Part shown: piece after piece, positions 49,364 through 61,881 of the stretch | How the letters are laid out: each line of letters opens with the position of its first letter | Numbering within the stretch: the first letter of the stretch is position 1 | From: Myxocyprinus asiaticus | Lineage: Eukaryota > Chordata > Actinopteri > Cypriniformes > Catostomidae | Direction of reading: 5' to 3' | Assembly: GCF_019703515.2 (NCBI RefSeq) | Contig: NC_059362.1 | Location: 24,240,826 to 24,304,825 of the forward strand | DNA: 64,000 nt | Translations under genes and position numbers: made by a program | Notes under the pieces: generated by a model | Seen by the model: only the letters and a program-made list of their open reading frames with translations | The model's database searches: none | What the model was told of the DNA's origin: nothing

Positions 49364-50702
49364 TTAATTCGTAAGAACGTGAAAAGGCATTCTTGTGCAA
49401 AATGTCTGCACTTGTTAAAAACATAGACGTGTTTATTAGATAACAGATGGGAAGTTCTATAGATAATTACAGCTCTTGAGTGTACTAAGATCAGTGTAGC
49501 CTAACTATTCCATTTGTAAACATAAGAGAACTTTTTACACTTTGTACACATTTATGATGAGCTGAGGCAAAGGCAGTTAACTCTCACAGGTAGGTCTCTA
49601 ATGCTTGCAGACATACAGGGTTGGCAATGGAAGGCTAATAATGGCTAACAATCCTTTGCGTAGTATGGAAAATGTGATTCTGAGCATTTAAAGACCAGAA
49701 GTGCATGTTGAAAACTACTGTGTACATACCTAACGTGTGTGCACACCTATTTAATACACAGTCTATAATTGATGAGTTAGCAGATGAAGAAACACAAGAA
49801 TTAATGCTGATGCTGAAAACAAAGCTTGAACACAGCTAACCACAGAAGCATGCAAGACTGGTGTTGCTATTCAAAGGTGGTGTTGTTCTACTGCTAACAC
49901 CCTACAGTACAAGCAGTCATGGATTGCACACTCAATCTCAAACACATTCTTTAAAAAAAGGCCCTTGAGAATGCATACATTAACATCCTGTTAACTCTTA
50001 ATTCTTGAACATGATATCGCTCCTGAAACAGGATATATTGAACTGTAGTATTGCACTCAGGCTATCATCTTCCCCATGTGGTCTGCACATCACCATGTAC
50101 TACTGTCTGTGATCATTTAGCCCCTGTTAGCTGGATTAAAAGGATGAAATCCTGTACATCCAGACTCCCTAATTAGATTTCTGTAGGTGAGCAGCTACAG
50201 TGCGCTCTCTGGTTAATTTCGCACACATGGGCCATGTCTGACAGAGGCAGAATAAACAGGGCATCAGGGATGACCCATCAGTTTTTAAGCGGTGAGGATG
50301 TTTTGTTGAAGTCTGAAGCTCCTGTGCTGTGTGGAAAGATGCTCATCATACTGCATACACAAAGCCATTACCTTTCCACCCACACAGTGTCACCCACTCA
50401 CACACAGGCGATCATACCAATAGCTGGTTCTGCTTTGTCTCTCACACGATCACACTATCCTTCTATCATCCTTGTTTACATTGCATCACTCACATTATCC
50501 TTTCCATTGTTTTTAAAGGGATAGTTCACACAAAAATGAACATTCTGTCATCATTTCGTTACATTCATGTTGTATTCACCTTCAAACTCGGTGGACACAA
50601 AAGATGATGTTTGGCAGAATTAAAGCCTCAGTCACCATTCACTTGCATTGTATGGAAAAAGATGCAATAAAAGTGAATAACGAAGTCTAGTCTAAAGTGC
50701 CT

Positions 50703-50911
50703 AAGGGGCCATTCTCACCGAAGGCATTTTGCGTCCGTCTGCCCTGTTTATAAATATAAACATTTACATAAACATGCGCCTTTGCACTGCACCTCGCTCT
50801 TTTTTCAGTGTCTTGCACAAGAGCGCCATGTTTTTAGACATAAACTTTAACTTATAAAACACGTCTCGAGATACCTGTGCGCTGGAACTTGTTCGGTCTG
50901 AAAGGCCCCTT
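50703..50911. mobile_element. 209-bp small inverted-repeat element
   Basis: The termini are AAGGGGCCATTCTCACCGAA and, inverted, AAGGGGCCTTTCAGACCGAA, differing at three bases. It lies inside the left half of the split foldback MITE. I recognise no coding sequence. The superfamily is uncertain, and I could not define a target duplication. Confidence 0.6.
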
Positions 50912-51101
50912 CCATCTCCTTTTGTGTTCCATTGGACAAAGAAAGTCAGACGGGTTTGGAAAAGCACTCTCATCCTTCACTCTCATTGCCTTTTTTTGTG
51001 AATGGTGACTGAGGCTAACATTCTGCCTAACATCTCCTTTTGTTTTCCACAGAAGAAAGTAAGTCAAACTGTTTTGGAACAATTTGAGGGTGAGTAATTA
51101 A

Positions 51102-51697
51102 AGGGATAGGTCACCCAAAAATGAAAATTCTTTCATTATTTACTCACACTCCTAGATTTTTATGACTTTTTTTCTTTTGCATAACACAAACGAAGATCTT
51201 TAGAAGAATATCTCAGCTCTGTAGGTCCATAAAATGCAAGTGAATGGTGATCAGAACTTTGACGCTCCAAAAAGCACATAAAGGCAGCAAAAAAGTAATC
51301 CATACAACTTTAGTGGTTTAATCTATATCTTCAGAAGCTATATAATAGGTGTGGGTGAGATACAGATCAATATTTAAATCCTTTTTACTATAAATTCTTC
51401 ACTTTCACATTCTGAAAGTGAAAGTAAAGATTTTTAGTGAAAAGGAGTTATATTTTGGTCTGTTTCTCACCCAAAACTGACTGGATCACTTTAGAAGACA
51501 TATTAAACCACTGAAGTTGTATGGATTACTTGTATGCTGCATTTATGTGCTTTTTGGAGCATCAAAGGTCTGATCACCATTCACTTGCATTGTATGGACC
51601 TACAGAGCTGAGATTTTCAGTCAAGTCAAACACATCTAAAATTGCATGAGGATGGGTAAATCACGAGAGAATTTTCATTTTTTGGTGAACTATCCCG
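51102..51697. mobile_element. long foldback MITE nested in another copy
   Basis: The element is 596 bp, flanked by TTAA at 51098-51101 and 51698-51701. The left end is AGGGATAGGTCACCC and the right end TTGGTGAACTATCCC. The centre at 51,400-51,430 is a tight hairpin (CTTTCACATTCTGAAAG). It interrupts the right arm of the element spanning 50517-51735. Confidence 0.85.
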
Positions 51698-52266
51698 TTA
51701 AGGAAAGAATTTCCCTTCCTGGGTGAAATATCCCTTTAAAATATTTTTCATAATGTTTTTATTCCATCTTTTAATCTCTTGTGTATCATCATTATATTTC
51801 ATATTGTTATATTTTGTATTATTGTTCTTTGTTACGCTCTCTTTCACAGTGCCTTTTACAAGCTGAAGGTAACAAACGTCAAGGTCACATGGTGTGTATC
51901 CTTCATTTAGCAAATAGTGTCAGTCATACAGAGAGAGCAAAAAAGCTTCAGTCGCCCCCACAAGATTGATTCTTAATGGTCATGTTTGCTATTTGTGTTG
52001 TATTTCAAGAAACTGTGAAGAGCTGCATTGTGAATGAGAACCTGCAATAGGTTGTAAGCCACATGCTCTTTCTATCCAGTGACAGGCACTCACAGTTTCA
52101 ACCACAATTGCAGTGTGTGAAGACGACACTATTAAAGAATCGACGTCTCACAGATTAAACAGGTGCGTGAGAGTGAGTGAAAATACTAAATAAGATCTAT
52201 TGCCAATGAAAAAGAATCTTATCAGCATACATGAACCATATACTATATCGTAACAAACTGGCTTAA

Positions 52267-52919
52267 AGGGATAGTTCAGCCAAAAATGAAAATTATCTCA
52301 TCATTTGCTCACCCTCATGCATGACTTTCTTCTGCAGAACACAAACGAAGATTTTTAGAAGAATATCTCAGCTCTGTATGTCCATACAATGCAAGTGAAT
52401 GGTGGCCAGAATTTTGAAGGTCCAAAAAGCACATAAAGGCAGCATAAAAGTAATCCATAAGACTCCAGTGGTTAAATCCATGTCTTCAGAAGCAAAATGA
52501 TAAGTGTAGGTAAGAAACAGATAAATATTTCAGTCCTTTTTTACAATAAATTCTGCCCAGTAAGTGGCGACATGCACAAAGAATGTGAATTGCCAAAACA
52601 AAAGAAGAAGAATGTGGGAATTGATTGTAAAAAAACAAAAAACAAAACAAAACAAAAGGACTTAAATATTGATTTGTTTCTCACCCACACTTATCGCTTC
52701 TGAAGACTTCAGACTCGCTTTTACGCTGCCTTTTTGTGCTTTTTGGACTTTAAACATTTTGGTACCCAATAACTTGCATTGTGAGGACCTACAGAGCTGA
52801 AATATTCTTCTAAAAATCTTTGTTTGTGTTCAGCATAAGAAAGTAAGTCATACACAACTCGTATGACATAAGGGTAAGTAAGTAATGAGAACATTTACAT
52901 TTTTGGGTGAACTATCCCT
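52267..52919. mobile_element. long foldback MITE (Angel-like), complete
   Basis: The element is 653 bp with TTAA at 52263-52266 and 52920-52923. Its ends are AGGGATAGTTCAGCC and GGGTGAACTATCCCT. The arms are long imperfect reverse complements over the whole element, including GCACATAAAGGCAGC and its inverse. There is no coding capacity. Confidence 0.85.
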
Positions 52920-52923
52920 TTAA

Positions 52924-54714
52924 GTGTAACTGTGATTGCTAATTCACTCTTTATGTCATCAAAATGCATTAGGGACAATAGTTCAAATCATATGTTAAAA
53001 GATCCTGGCGCTAGAGGTAAAATGAATGAAACACCTCCGACTGGAGAACCAGCAGCAGTGAGATCTCTTTGTCTCCTCTGAAGTGTCTCTTGAGGAGACG
53101 GTGCTCACAAGCATGTGAAGAATCGCCTGTAGCCACATTTCAAAAAGGGCTGGCCAAGGGAATCACTCTGATTAATGAAATAACTTATCTGGAACACTGT
53201 GGAATTTATAGACTGATATACACATATTATGACCCAAATTCTGGCCATTACAAAAAACTGCAACAACCTCTCCCATTTCTAGCCTATTTCCAGGCAGTTA
53301 CCATGGTTACAGTGAGAGAGGGGGTGTGTGTGTGAGAGAGAGTGTGTGAGAGAGAGAACGAAAGAGTGAGATCTAATACAAATTTGAGACAAACTTTTTT
53401 TCTCACAAGAGGGAAAAGAGTGATGATGCCTTTAAATTTTCAAGTATTTCAATGGAGCACTGCTGACAGAATAGGCAAAACAAAGCCACACTATTTTGCC
53501 TGGGGATTGCATCACATTTCCATTAAACAACTCCATAGGATTTTATTGCATCAGTGTCTCTAACTCACAGACTTTATTCGCAAACTGTAATTCAGTAAAC
53601 AGGGTTACAAAAATGTCACGACTTCCCTGGAGTTTCTGTAATGCAAACATTTCTGATGACCTCATCTAAGCCCTGAGTGCCATTGGTCACCCAAAACCCT
53701 TCATAGTCGGTTTCTCATTTTGACAATAATACCACAAAAAAAAAAAAAAAAAAAAAAAAACCCAACAGGATGACAGCATCTCATCCGACGACCCCTAAAC
53801 AATAACCTCAGTCCCTTCTCAACCTCCTGAACACTTAACATAGGCCAGAGAAGCTACACCGCACAATACTTCCCCCAAAAGGGAGAGAAGTGACATCATG
53901 TGGATTGAATGGGTTTGATTCGTCACTCCATTTAGCTGTCAACTTCAAGCTCATGGTGTGACTGAGAACTGAACAGCACAGGTAACATTTAACCATAATG
54001 TGCACAATACTTGTTATTTTAGGCTGTAATACACACTGCCTCTCTGGATTTTCTGCTCTGTAATATATAGGTTATTACTTCTATTGCAATTTTAACTCAT
54101 TACTATCTCAGGTTAAGAAATTTTAGCTCAGTTATTAGGTCATTTAAGTATGTATAAGTCTGTTGTATAAGCACTGCTCTATTCCTTCAGCATCATGCTC
54201 TAGATTCCTTTGTCTGAGAGAGGAAGTGTAGTCTTCAAAGGAGAAGTGAGTGTATTAATCTCTATCGCCCTCGTCTGGTTTAAAATAGCACTACATCTGC
54301 TTGACATTAAATAATCAGGGTTTTGTAATATAGTTGTGACCTTGATAGAAACAAAGCAAAATGCTGTTTCTTGCTGGGAACATCTTGCAGCACTTCCAGT
54401 GCTCTAAAGGCACTCTGGTTATATTCTACAACGTAGCATGGAGTTATAACCATGCACTTAGTGTTTATTACATTGTAATAATTTATTTATAGGGGCAAGT
54501 CTTGGCTACAAAAAGCTATTAAACCTTTAAAAAAAAAGAAAAAAGATAGTTCATTGAACACACATTGACCTTTCGTGACAACTTACCCCAACAGTGGGGC
54601 ATACTTTATTGGGTAAGTTGTCACACGTGTTCCCATCACAACAATCAAAACAAAATGTACACCTCTTTTTAAATCTCCACCTACATAAACAGCCTATTCT
54701 AGACTTTTCAGTAA
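52924..54714. other. intergenic sequence, no gene seen
   Basis: A GT/GA-rich tract lies at 53,310-53,360. No exon or transposon recognised. Confidence 0.45.
53736..53760 (+). repeat. A25 run
   Basis: 25 uninterrupted A. Confidence 0.9.
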
Positions 54715-55092
54715 TACAGTGGCAAGAAAAAGTATGTGTACCCTTTGGAATTACCTGCATTTATGTATACATTTGTCTTAAAAACTGGTTTGGTCTTCAT
54801 AAGTTACAATAATGACCAATCACAATCGGTTTTAACTAATAACACACAAATTATTGTATTGTTCTTGTACATATTAAACACATCATTCAAACATTCACAG
54901 TGTAGGTTGGAAAAAGTATGTGTACCTCTAGGCTTATGACTTCAACAAATGCTAATTAAAGTCAGGAGTTGGCAAACCTGGCATCCAATTAATGAAATGA
55001 GATTGGAGGTGTGGGTTAGAGCTACTTTGACTTTGAAAGCACTCAAGCATTTTAAATTTGCTACTCACAAGAAGCATCTGCTGACATGGACC

Positions 55093-56094
55093 ATGCCTCG
55101 CAAAAAAGAGATCTCAGAAGACCTACGATCAAGAATTGTTGCTTTGCATAAAGCTGAAAAGGATTACAAAGTTATCTCAAATAGCTTAGATATTCATCCA
55201 TCCACAGTTAGACAAACTGTCTATAAATAGAGACGATTTAATACTGTGGCTATTCTCCCTAGAAGTGGCCGTCCAGCCAAGATGACTCAAGGGGTACATT
55301 GCAGAATGCTCAGTGATGTAAAAAAAAGAACCACATAGTGACAGCCAAAGGCTTGAAGGAATCATTGGAACTGGTTAACATCTCTGTTTATGAGTCTACT
55401 ATATGGAAAACATTAAATAGAAGGAAGCTGCTGCTTTCCAACAAAAACATTGCTGCGTGCCTAAAGTTTGCCAAAGACCACCTTGACACTCCACAAGGCT
55501 ACTGTGAAAATGTTTTGTGGACTGATGAAACTAAGGTTGAATTGTTTAGGAAGAACACGCAGCACTACGTATGGTGTAAAAATAGCACCGCATTCCAACA
55601 TGAAAACATCATCTCAACGGTGAAGTACGGTGGTGGGAGCATCATGATTTGGGGCTGCTTTGCTGCTTCGGGGCCTGGACTGCTTGCCATCATCGAGGGA
55701 AAAATGAATTCCTAAGTTTACCGAGATATCGTACAGGATAATGTCAGGGTGGCTGTGCACCAGCTGAAGCTCAACAGAAGTTAGGAGATGCAGCAGGACA
55801 AAGGCCATAAACACTGGAAATAAATCCACTACAAAATGGCTTAAAAAAAAAAGAAGAAGAAGAAGAAGAAAAGAAAATCCACCTTTTGGAGTGGCCCAGT
55901 CAGAGCCTAGACCTTGACCCAATAGAGATGATGCAGAATGACCTCAAGAGAGCTGTTCACACCAGACATCATAAGAATATGGCTGAGCTGAAGCAGGTCT
56001 GTATGGAAGAATAGTCCAAAACTCCTTCTGAATATTGTGCAGGTCTAATCCGCAGCTACCAGAAACACTTGATTGAGGTTATTGCTGCTAAAGG
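55093..56094 (+). pseudogene. Tc1-like transposase, broken
   Basis: The start ATG at 55093 opens [20 protein letters not shown], the N-terminal paired-like helix-turn-helix of Tc1 transposases that binds the terminal repeats. Further on come the first catalytic Asp in VLWTDETKVELF (about 55,519) and the WGCFAASGPG block. The last catalytic Glu sits in WPSQSLDLDPIE (about 55,890-55,927). The second-Asp block is degraded. The frame is broken by a stop at about 55,228, a frame change near 55,290-55,340, a stop after KMNS at 55,713, and an expanded AAG tract at 55,851-55,874. The C-terminal end is cut by the SINE. It is not functional as read. Confidence 0.92.
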
Positions 56095-56320
56095 GGCAGT
56101 GGTGGCTCAGCGGTTAAAGGCTCTGGGTTACTGACCAGAAGGTCGGGGGTTCAAGCCCCAACACTGCCAAGATGCCACTGTTGGGCCCTTGACCCCATCT
56201 GCTCCAGGGGCGTCGTATCATGGCTGACCCTGCACTCTGACCCCAGCTTAGCTGGGATATGTGAAAACAAAGAAATGTCACTGTATATATAAAAAATGCC
56301 TGAGAAATGTGTGAGAATAA
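56095..56320 (+). mobile_element. tRNA-derived SINE inserted in a Tc1-like element
   Basis: A tRNA-like head carries a box A-like GTGGCTCAGCGG at about 56102 and a box B GGTTCAAGCCC at 56148-56158. These are internal RNA polymerase III promoter elements. The body continues with TGTTGGGCCCTTGACCC and an A-rich tail. TAAAGG is duplicated on both sides (56089-56094 and 56321-56326). The insertion splits the 3' part of the surrounding transposon, so it is younger than that transposon. Confidence 0.8.
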
Positions 56321-56467
56321 TAAAGGCTTTCTTCAGAAGGAAGATGAACCAGTTGTTAAGTATTTGTCTATACTTCTGACATTGATGAAGATGACATCAC
56401 ATTTTATGCATTAATGCAGAAAAATAGCTAATTCCAAAGGGTTCACATAATTTTTCTTGCCACTGTA

Positions 56468-58015
56468 TGTTTAAACGAAAACAACTATGAAGCACAAATG
56501 ATTTTTTAACCCTTGTGCGACCTTCGGGACATTTTTGTCATGACATGACTTTTATAAAAATAAAAAATAAAATACCCTTGTCCTAAGAACACATTCAGAC
56601 TTTTACGATTTTGTTGACCCTTGCGTTTATGTATGCCAGTGTGGTTTGATCGCTTGTTTACCTAACAAATAGGATGATGTTAAATATTTACTTTGGAGGG
56701 CACAATTTAAGAGGGGTTTGAACTAGGTGCTTGAAACCAACATACAAAACCTCTGCTAGAGAAAACACACATTAGCGTGGACATAATTGGACTTTTGGCT
56801 CCACATTTTGTTACTAAGATGTAGCCCTTGTGACAACTTCCCCTTGTGGCAACTAGTCGTGGTCTATATACACCACTATTATCCTACAGCACAATATCAA
56901 TATAGTAAAACCTTAAAGAGAAAATACTAGGCTGTTACATTGTGTGCATTATAAGAATGTAACAGAACTGTCAAAAAGCAGAGCGAGGTACTGTCCAGTA
57001 TAAACACCACTGGACCCTTTATCTAGGTTTTACACAGGGCTTGAGTTGAGGGGGGATGCGTGGGGATGCCATCACCTTGGTTACAAGAAATACCAAATAC
57101 CATCCCCTTTGTAAAACCACCATCCCCCCTTAAAATACCCTTTAGATCAATTGTGTCATGGATTACATAGAACTAATCATGCAAGTAAAATATTTAATTC
57201 TCTACGTTTCATAAATAACAGACTTTAAATATTGGCGATTAGCTGACCAGAATTAGATTTCAACACGTTTGGGGTTGCCAGATTTCAAGAGTTGAAATCC
57301 CCAAACAGAACTTTACACTTACACTGTTTGGAAATATTTTACCAGCGTGACGGTTTTTGAGCATGCGAGCTCTCTCCACCACAAAAGGCGCCGGTTTTCT
57401 GAATTCACCGGCATGATGGTGTGTCGGAGTTTAGCGATGTGTTGACTTGTCCTTCTCAGTGTTCACAAGAAACTTATGCCACTGAAGGTAATGCAAGTTT
57501 TCAAAAGATTCAAGGACTTGCAGAAATGGCAAAGAAAACAGTTAGAGGAAATCTTTTGTCTTTCATTAAAAAGAGAACAGAAGATGACAAGTGTACAGTT
57601 ACAACATGTACATATTTTTAATTCAAACAATTTTCAGGGTTTCACCCATAAAACACTTTTGTATGTAGAACAACTTTTTGTACCACTGTTTGAGCATCAT
57701 TCATATAAACAGCCCAAATTTCCATTATAGTTCAGTTATTGGAGTTAAAAAAATGCATGTGTGTCTGTTTCTTTCATGATCATAACATTGATTTTATTCA
57801 CAGAATTCTTAATAAAATACAATAACAGAAGGTAACAGGTGTATATTATGGCCATGTTTAAGGGTCAATGACGTGACGCTCTTTTTTCTCTCTAGATCTA
57901 TAAAATTAAAAATACATAAAAATGCAATTCACACTAAACATTTACTTGAATACACCTCTTGAGTATATTTTCAATTTTTGAATTCGAAGTCATATTTATA
58001 TTTTTTTTCTGGGGC
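56468..58015. other. intergenic sequence with a repeat end
   Basis: TTTAACCCTTGTGCGACCTT, then CGGGACATTTTTGTC, at 56,506 is the terminus of a dispersed fish repeat whose other end I cannot place. GGGGGGATGCGTGGGGATGC (57,050) resembles internal hAT sequence. No exon is defined. Confidence 0.35.
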
Positions 58016-58019
58016 TTAA

Positions 58020-58766
58020 AGAGCACCTATTATGGTTTTTCAAATATTACCTTTCATGTAGTGTGTTATAGCTGTTTGTGAATGTAAAAAAGTCTGCAAA
58101 GTTTCAAAAATCAAAGTGCACGAAATATGGAGTTATTGACACCCAGAAGAAAGAACCGATTCTGAACACCTGAAACGAGTCGTTAGTAATTCCAGACTTA
58201 CTTCCTGTATTAACCTACGTAATTTGGTAACAAAAACCCCGCCTCTGCTCTGTTTACATGTACAGCCAGTGCAGGCTGTTAGCCTGTTAGCCTCTGCTAA
58301 CCGGCTAACTCACATTATTGTCAAACTACATATAAACTTACCACAGAGAAACGTCCTGTTTTTGTCGTGCTTGCGATGATGGTTCGGGTTGATCTTCAGA
58401 TGTATCACTATCGGACAAGGGCTCAAATTGGTAAAGTAAAACAGACATTTTTTCAGACGGAGCTGAAACTCGGATATGGTAGTGGGCGTTTCCTTTCCGA
58501 CAAGCGCTGTAAGCGGTAGACCAATCACAACAGACTGGGACATCTGACCAATCAGAGCAGAGTAGGCTCTCTGAAAGGAGGAGTTTAGAATGAATCCTTT
58601 AGAACAGATCATTGAACGAGTCGTTTTTGACACTGGGGAAAAAAGGTAATGCTGCAATTTAAATTATGAGCAAATTAAAGTGTTTTTTACCTGGATGCAT
58701 GTAAATCTATTGTATGAGACCTTTAAAACAAAATTAGGCATGTTTAAAAACCATAATAGGTGCACT
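58020..58766. mobile_element. 747-bp TTAA-flanked inverted-repeat transposon
   Basis: TTAA lies on both sides (58016-58019 and 58767-58770). The terminal repeats AGAGCACCTATTATGGTTTT and AGTGCACCTATTATGGTTTT (inverted) differ at one base. The internal sequence has a run of weak open frames on the minus strand (58,310-58,657) that I do not recognise. TTAA targeting is typical of piggyBac and Kolobok elements. This copy is non-autonomous. Confidence 0.8.
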
Positions 58767-58770
58767 TTAA

Positions 58771-60029
58771 AGTAAAATATATCATGTGTCAGAAACAGAA
58801 AAAAGGCTCATTAAAAGCTGAAATTCTTGAAATAATAAATGTTAGCATGACTGCAGAATTATCTTTTATTGTTATTTCTTTAAATAAGCAGTGAAACAAT
58901 TGTTTAAAAATATGATTCATTTTTTAAAATGATTTTGTTCACAAAATCAAAGTCATGTAGTGTAACCAACATGTATTTGTTGTTTATGTTGACCATAAAA
59001 CCATAAAACAGAGTGGACACCTTGAGACCCTCAAGACATTGTGAAGTTTTTAAAAAACATATTTTATTTTTATGAAAAGACACACTTTGTTCTGGTCATG
59101 TGGTGTAACCCTGAGAAAATGTAGTGATGATTTTGACTAAAAAAATTCATCATATGAATAAAACATTTTTACCTTGAAAAATGTGTTTCAAATGTTTTTA
59201 TTTTATTTTTTATTAAAGATCAAGTTGTTTATCCTCTCATGTATTCAAGGTGCAAATAAAGTATTACATTACATTACCTTTTACTCTATGGTTAAACCAA
59301 ATTTTTAAAATTGTAAATTCTTTTGTAGAAAATGTTTTCAAACATGTATGAGACCAGACTGAACATAAAGATTACATTTCTAAGAACTTGACGTGTTTTA
59401 ATTTAAACTAGATTATATATAAAGATTTCTTATTCAGAGAATACTGAAGACAACCTTATTTGTCAATGACCATAAGTATTAGTGACGCGACGCGACCCCC
59501 CCCCCATACATCCATGGGCTTCCTGGAAAAAAATTGACAATGTTTGTGACTGTCAACATCTTTTTAAAATAATGTTCAACCGAAGCTGTTTTATGGAGAC
59601 CACAAAGACAGTAAAGTTCTGAGACATGGATGTCTACCTGTTTGATTTATTTCAAGATGCGACCTTCACCTGTGTATTCCCGTTCCCAATAGCTTAAGAA
59701 ATCAAGACACCTTATTTACAGCACATAGTACAGAAACTCATCAGGAACATTGAGAGAGAGAGAGAGAGATCAAGGTTAAAACAAAAACAACAAAGGTGTC
59801 TGGGGAAAACAAAACGTGCAGAGAACTCGCTTGAAAATCTTGACCATCCAAATGTGCTTGACCCTGCTCAAGATCTTCAGAGTAAAGTGAGCATTTTTCC
59901 TTATTAGTGATAACCAGTAACGGCTGTATTGTGCAAAAATGTGTTGGTTGGGGGTGTGTGGTGGGAAATTTTGCTGAGTAAACAAAGGTGTGAACAATAC
60001 AGCTCTGAATCCTTTTTCAAAATCTTTAA
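58771..60029. other. intergenic sequence, no gene seen
   Basis: AT-rich, with a C10 run near 59,497-59,506 and a short (GA)n at 59,754-59,769. No transposon or exon recognised. Confidence 0.4.
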
Positions 60030-61881
60030 TTAAAGAGATAATTTATTCAAAAATGCAAATTCTGTAATCATCACATCACACTCATGTTGTTCCAAATCCA
60101 TATTTTCTTCTGTGGAACACAAAGAGAAATGATAGGCAGAATGACAGACTCAGTCACCATTCACTTTATTTGTATGGCAAAAATATGCAATAAAAGTGAA
60201 TAGTGAATGAGACTAAAATACTTCCAAACATCTTGTGTGTTCCATGGCAGAAAGAAAGGCTGGTTTGGAACCACATGAGGGTAAGTAAATGACAGAACTG
60301 TCGTTTTTGGGTGAACTATCCTTTTAAGTACAGGGGTGAAAAGAAGTGGTAAAAACAAGGAGCTTACTAAAAGAACAAGAACAGGGCAACCCTTATTGTG
60401 ATTTCCTGATTTCTGCAGCATACTGACAAGATCATTTAGACCAGACAAAAATCTGGCCACTCTTCGCTATGTGTTACTCTCTTGATTTCATTCATTTGCA
60501 TATGCAAGCCTTTAAAAAAGGGCCACTCGCTCAAGTTCTTATTCTGGTAATGACATTTCGAACAACCTCATTGCTGTAAAGCACCAAAACAAGTCCAGTA
60601 AATGCAAGCAATTCAACTCTCAGGCATCATGTGAACTAAAAATACATAAATCAAACTCAAGAGTGTCTTTCCCTCACTTACAGACAGAATGAAACTATAA
60701 AGTAAATCTCTGAAAACCCTGGATAAATTAGCATACAAGTTTCACAACAAAGAGCAAAGAAATACAAGAATACTGAAGTCATGATTAAAATGCTTGTACT
60801 CACAATCACATACACTCACAATTCCACTTTTGTTTGTTTGTTCTGGCTCAGTTTTATAACTGGGTCTCTTTTTGAATGGGACGTTGATCAGTGGAAGCTG
60901 ATTACAAATACTGCCACATCCACACACAGATCGTCCTGTTTGTCCGTAAACAAGGGGTCGCAGGCAAGGCATATGTAAGATACATCCCTCCATTTAAATC
61001 AATACAACATACATTATTATAACACTTTCTAGGGCAAACAGATGAAAAAAAAAAAAAAAACTTTTTTGCATAAAAGGGATAAAATTAAGAGTAACACAGA
61101 AAGTGAAAGCTATAAAATAAAAATCTAGATTTAAAAACAGTAATAGCTTTTGTATCCATGTAACTTAAAAGCTATTTTGCTTTCACAGTCTGAAGGACCA
61201 ACACCCAATTGAGTGGACCCTACAGGGAATTCTGGGGTGTTAGAAGAGGGTCAAAACAACTGACATTCAAGAGGGCCCATGTGCTGAAGACCTCATCTGT
61301 TCTTTTTTTTTTCTTCCCATTGAACATTCCCATATTTATAATGAAGTAACCCCAAAGCCCTGGCATAAGATGCAAATTTCCCAACATTAACGTTTGCTAT
61401 CACACCATCTGGCGCTGGCTCATTCGGCAAACAGCAGCTGTTTACAACTCGTCTTGTAGATCTCTTGTCACAATATACAGCGTACTGAAGAACTGTGTGT
61501 ATCAGCAGTCAATAGTCTATATTTTACACCCACAGGGGTTTAACTGTGGCCCTTCTACTGCATATCCTGCCATGACCTTACAGACATGCAACGCAGTATG
61601 CTTGTGCAGTTGAGCGATTTGAACGGTTTCAGAACCGTCTCAGAATGGTTTGCAGGGGCAGAAATGACTCTCAGTCAACAGAACAAGTCATATGGTTACC
61701 ATCTTCAAAAGTATCATGTGCGGAAGTGGTGGGGTGCTTTAACAAGTAAAATAAGGGGTTTTCAGGGCCAAACTACAACTAAACCCCAATGTTTGGATCG
61801 GGGAGGAAAAGAGAAAGGGAACCGTGATTATAGAGTCATTCTAGCTCTGTTACATGATGGGAGGGTGGGTTTTAAGTGGGT
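59625..61881 (-). other. map3k7: probable map3k7 3' UTR and downstream flank
   Basis: This stretch follows the TAK1 stop codon. From 60,331 to 61,881 I find no open frame of note, no transposon, and no AATAAA or ATTAAA read on the minus strand. The first AATAAA signals met when reading away from the stop lie at 60165-60170 and 60042-60047, both inside a short foldback MITE, and then at 59646-59651. The UTR is therefore probably 1.7-2.3 kb long, typical for a long-UTR signalling gene. The exact cleavage site cannot be fixed from sequence. An A run lies at 61,045-61,060. Confidence 0.45.
60034..60323. mobile_element. short foldback MITE (Angel-like), complete
   Basis: The element is 290 bp, flanked by TTAA at 60030-60033 and 60324-60327. 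The right end GGGTGAACTATCCTTTTAA is the typical terminus of the family; the left end is degenerate (AGAGATAATTTATTC). The two halves are imperfect reverse complements that meet around 60,185 (CAATAAAAGTGAATAG). There is no coding capacity. It supplies the first poly(A)-signal-like hexamers downstream of map3k7. Confidence 0.8.

Larger units (their letters stand above)
50517..51735. mobile_element. short-type foldback MITE split by two later insertions
   Basis: The left end AGGGATAGTTCACAC follows TTAA at 50513-50516. The matching right end GGGTGAAATATCCCT precedes TTAA at 51736-51739. The right arm stops at 51,097, and its terminal piece reappears after a second complete MITE (51102-51697). 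A third small inverted-repeat element sits at 50703-50911. Removing both insertions leaves an approximately normal short-type copy. Confidence 0.75.
54717..56465 (+). mobile_element. Tc1-like DNA transposon, complete ends, dead transposase
   Basis: The ends are CAGTGGCAAGAAAAAGTATG and its near-perfect inverse, flanked by TA (54715-54716 and 56466-56467), the Tc1/mariner target. AAAAAGTATGTGTACC occurs both in the left end (about 54,727) and again about 180 bp inside (about 54,910), the direct-repeat-within-inverted-repeat layout known from Sleeping Beauty-type elements. A SINE interrupts the 3' part. Without the SINE it is about 1.5 kb, a normal length for the group. Confidence 0.92.

Noticed and set aside
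56095..56165. Functional tRNA gene
   Set aside because: Box A and box B are present, but the sequence is the head of a SINE with a long non-tRNA body and target duplications.
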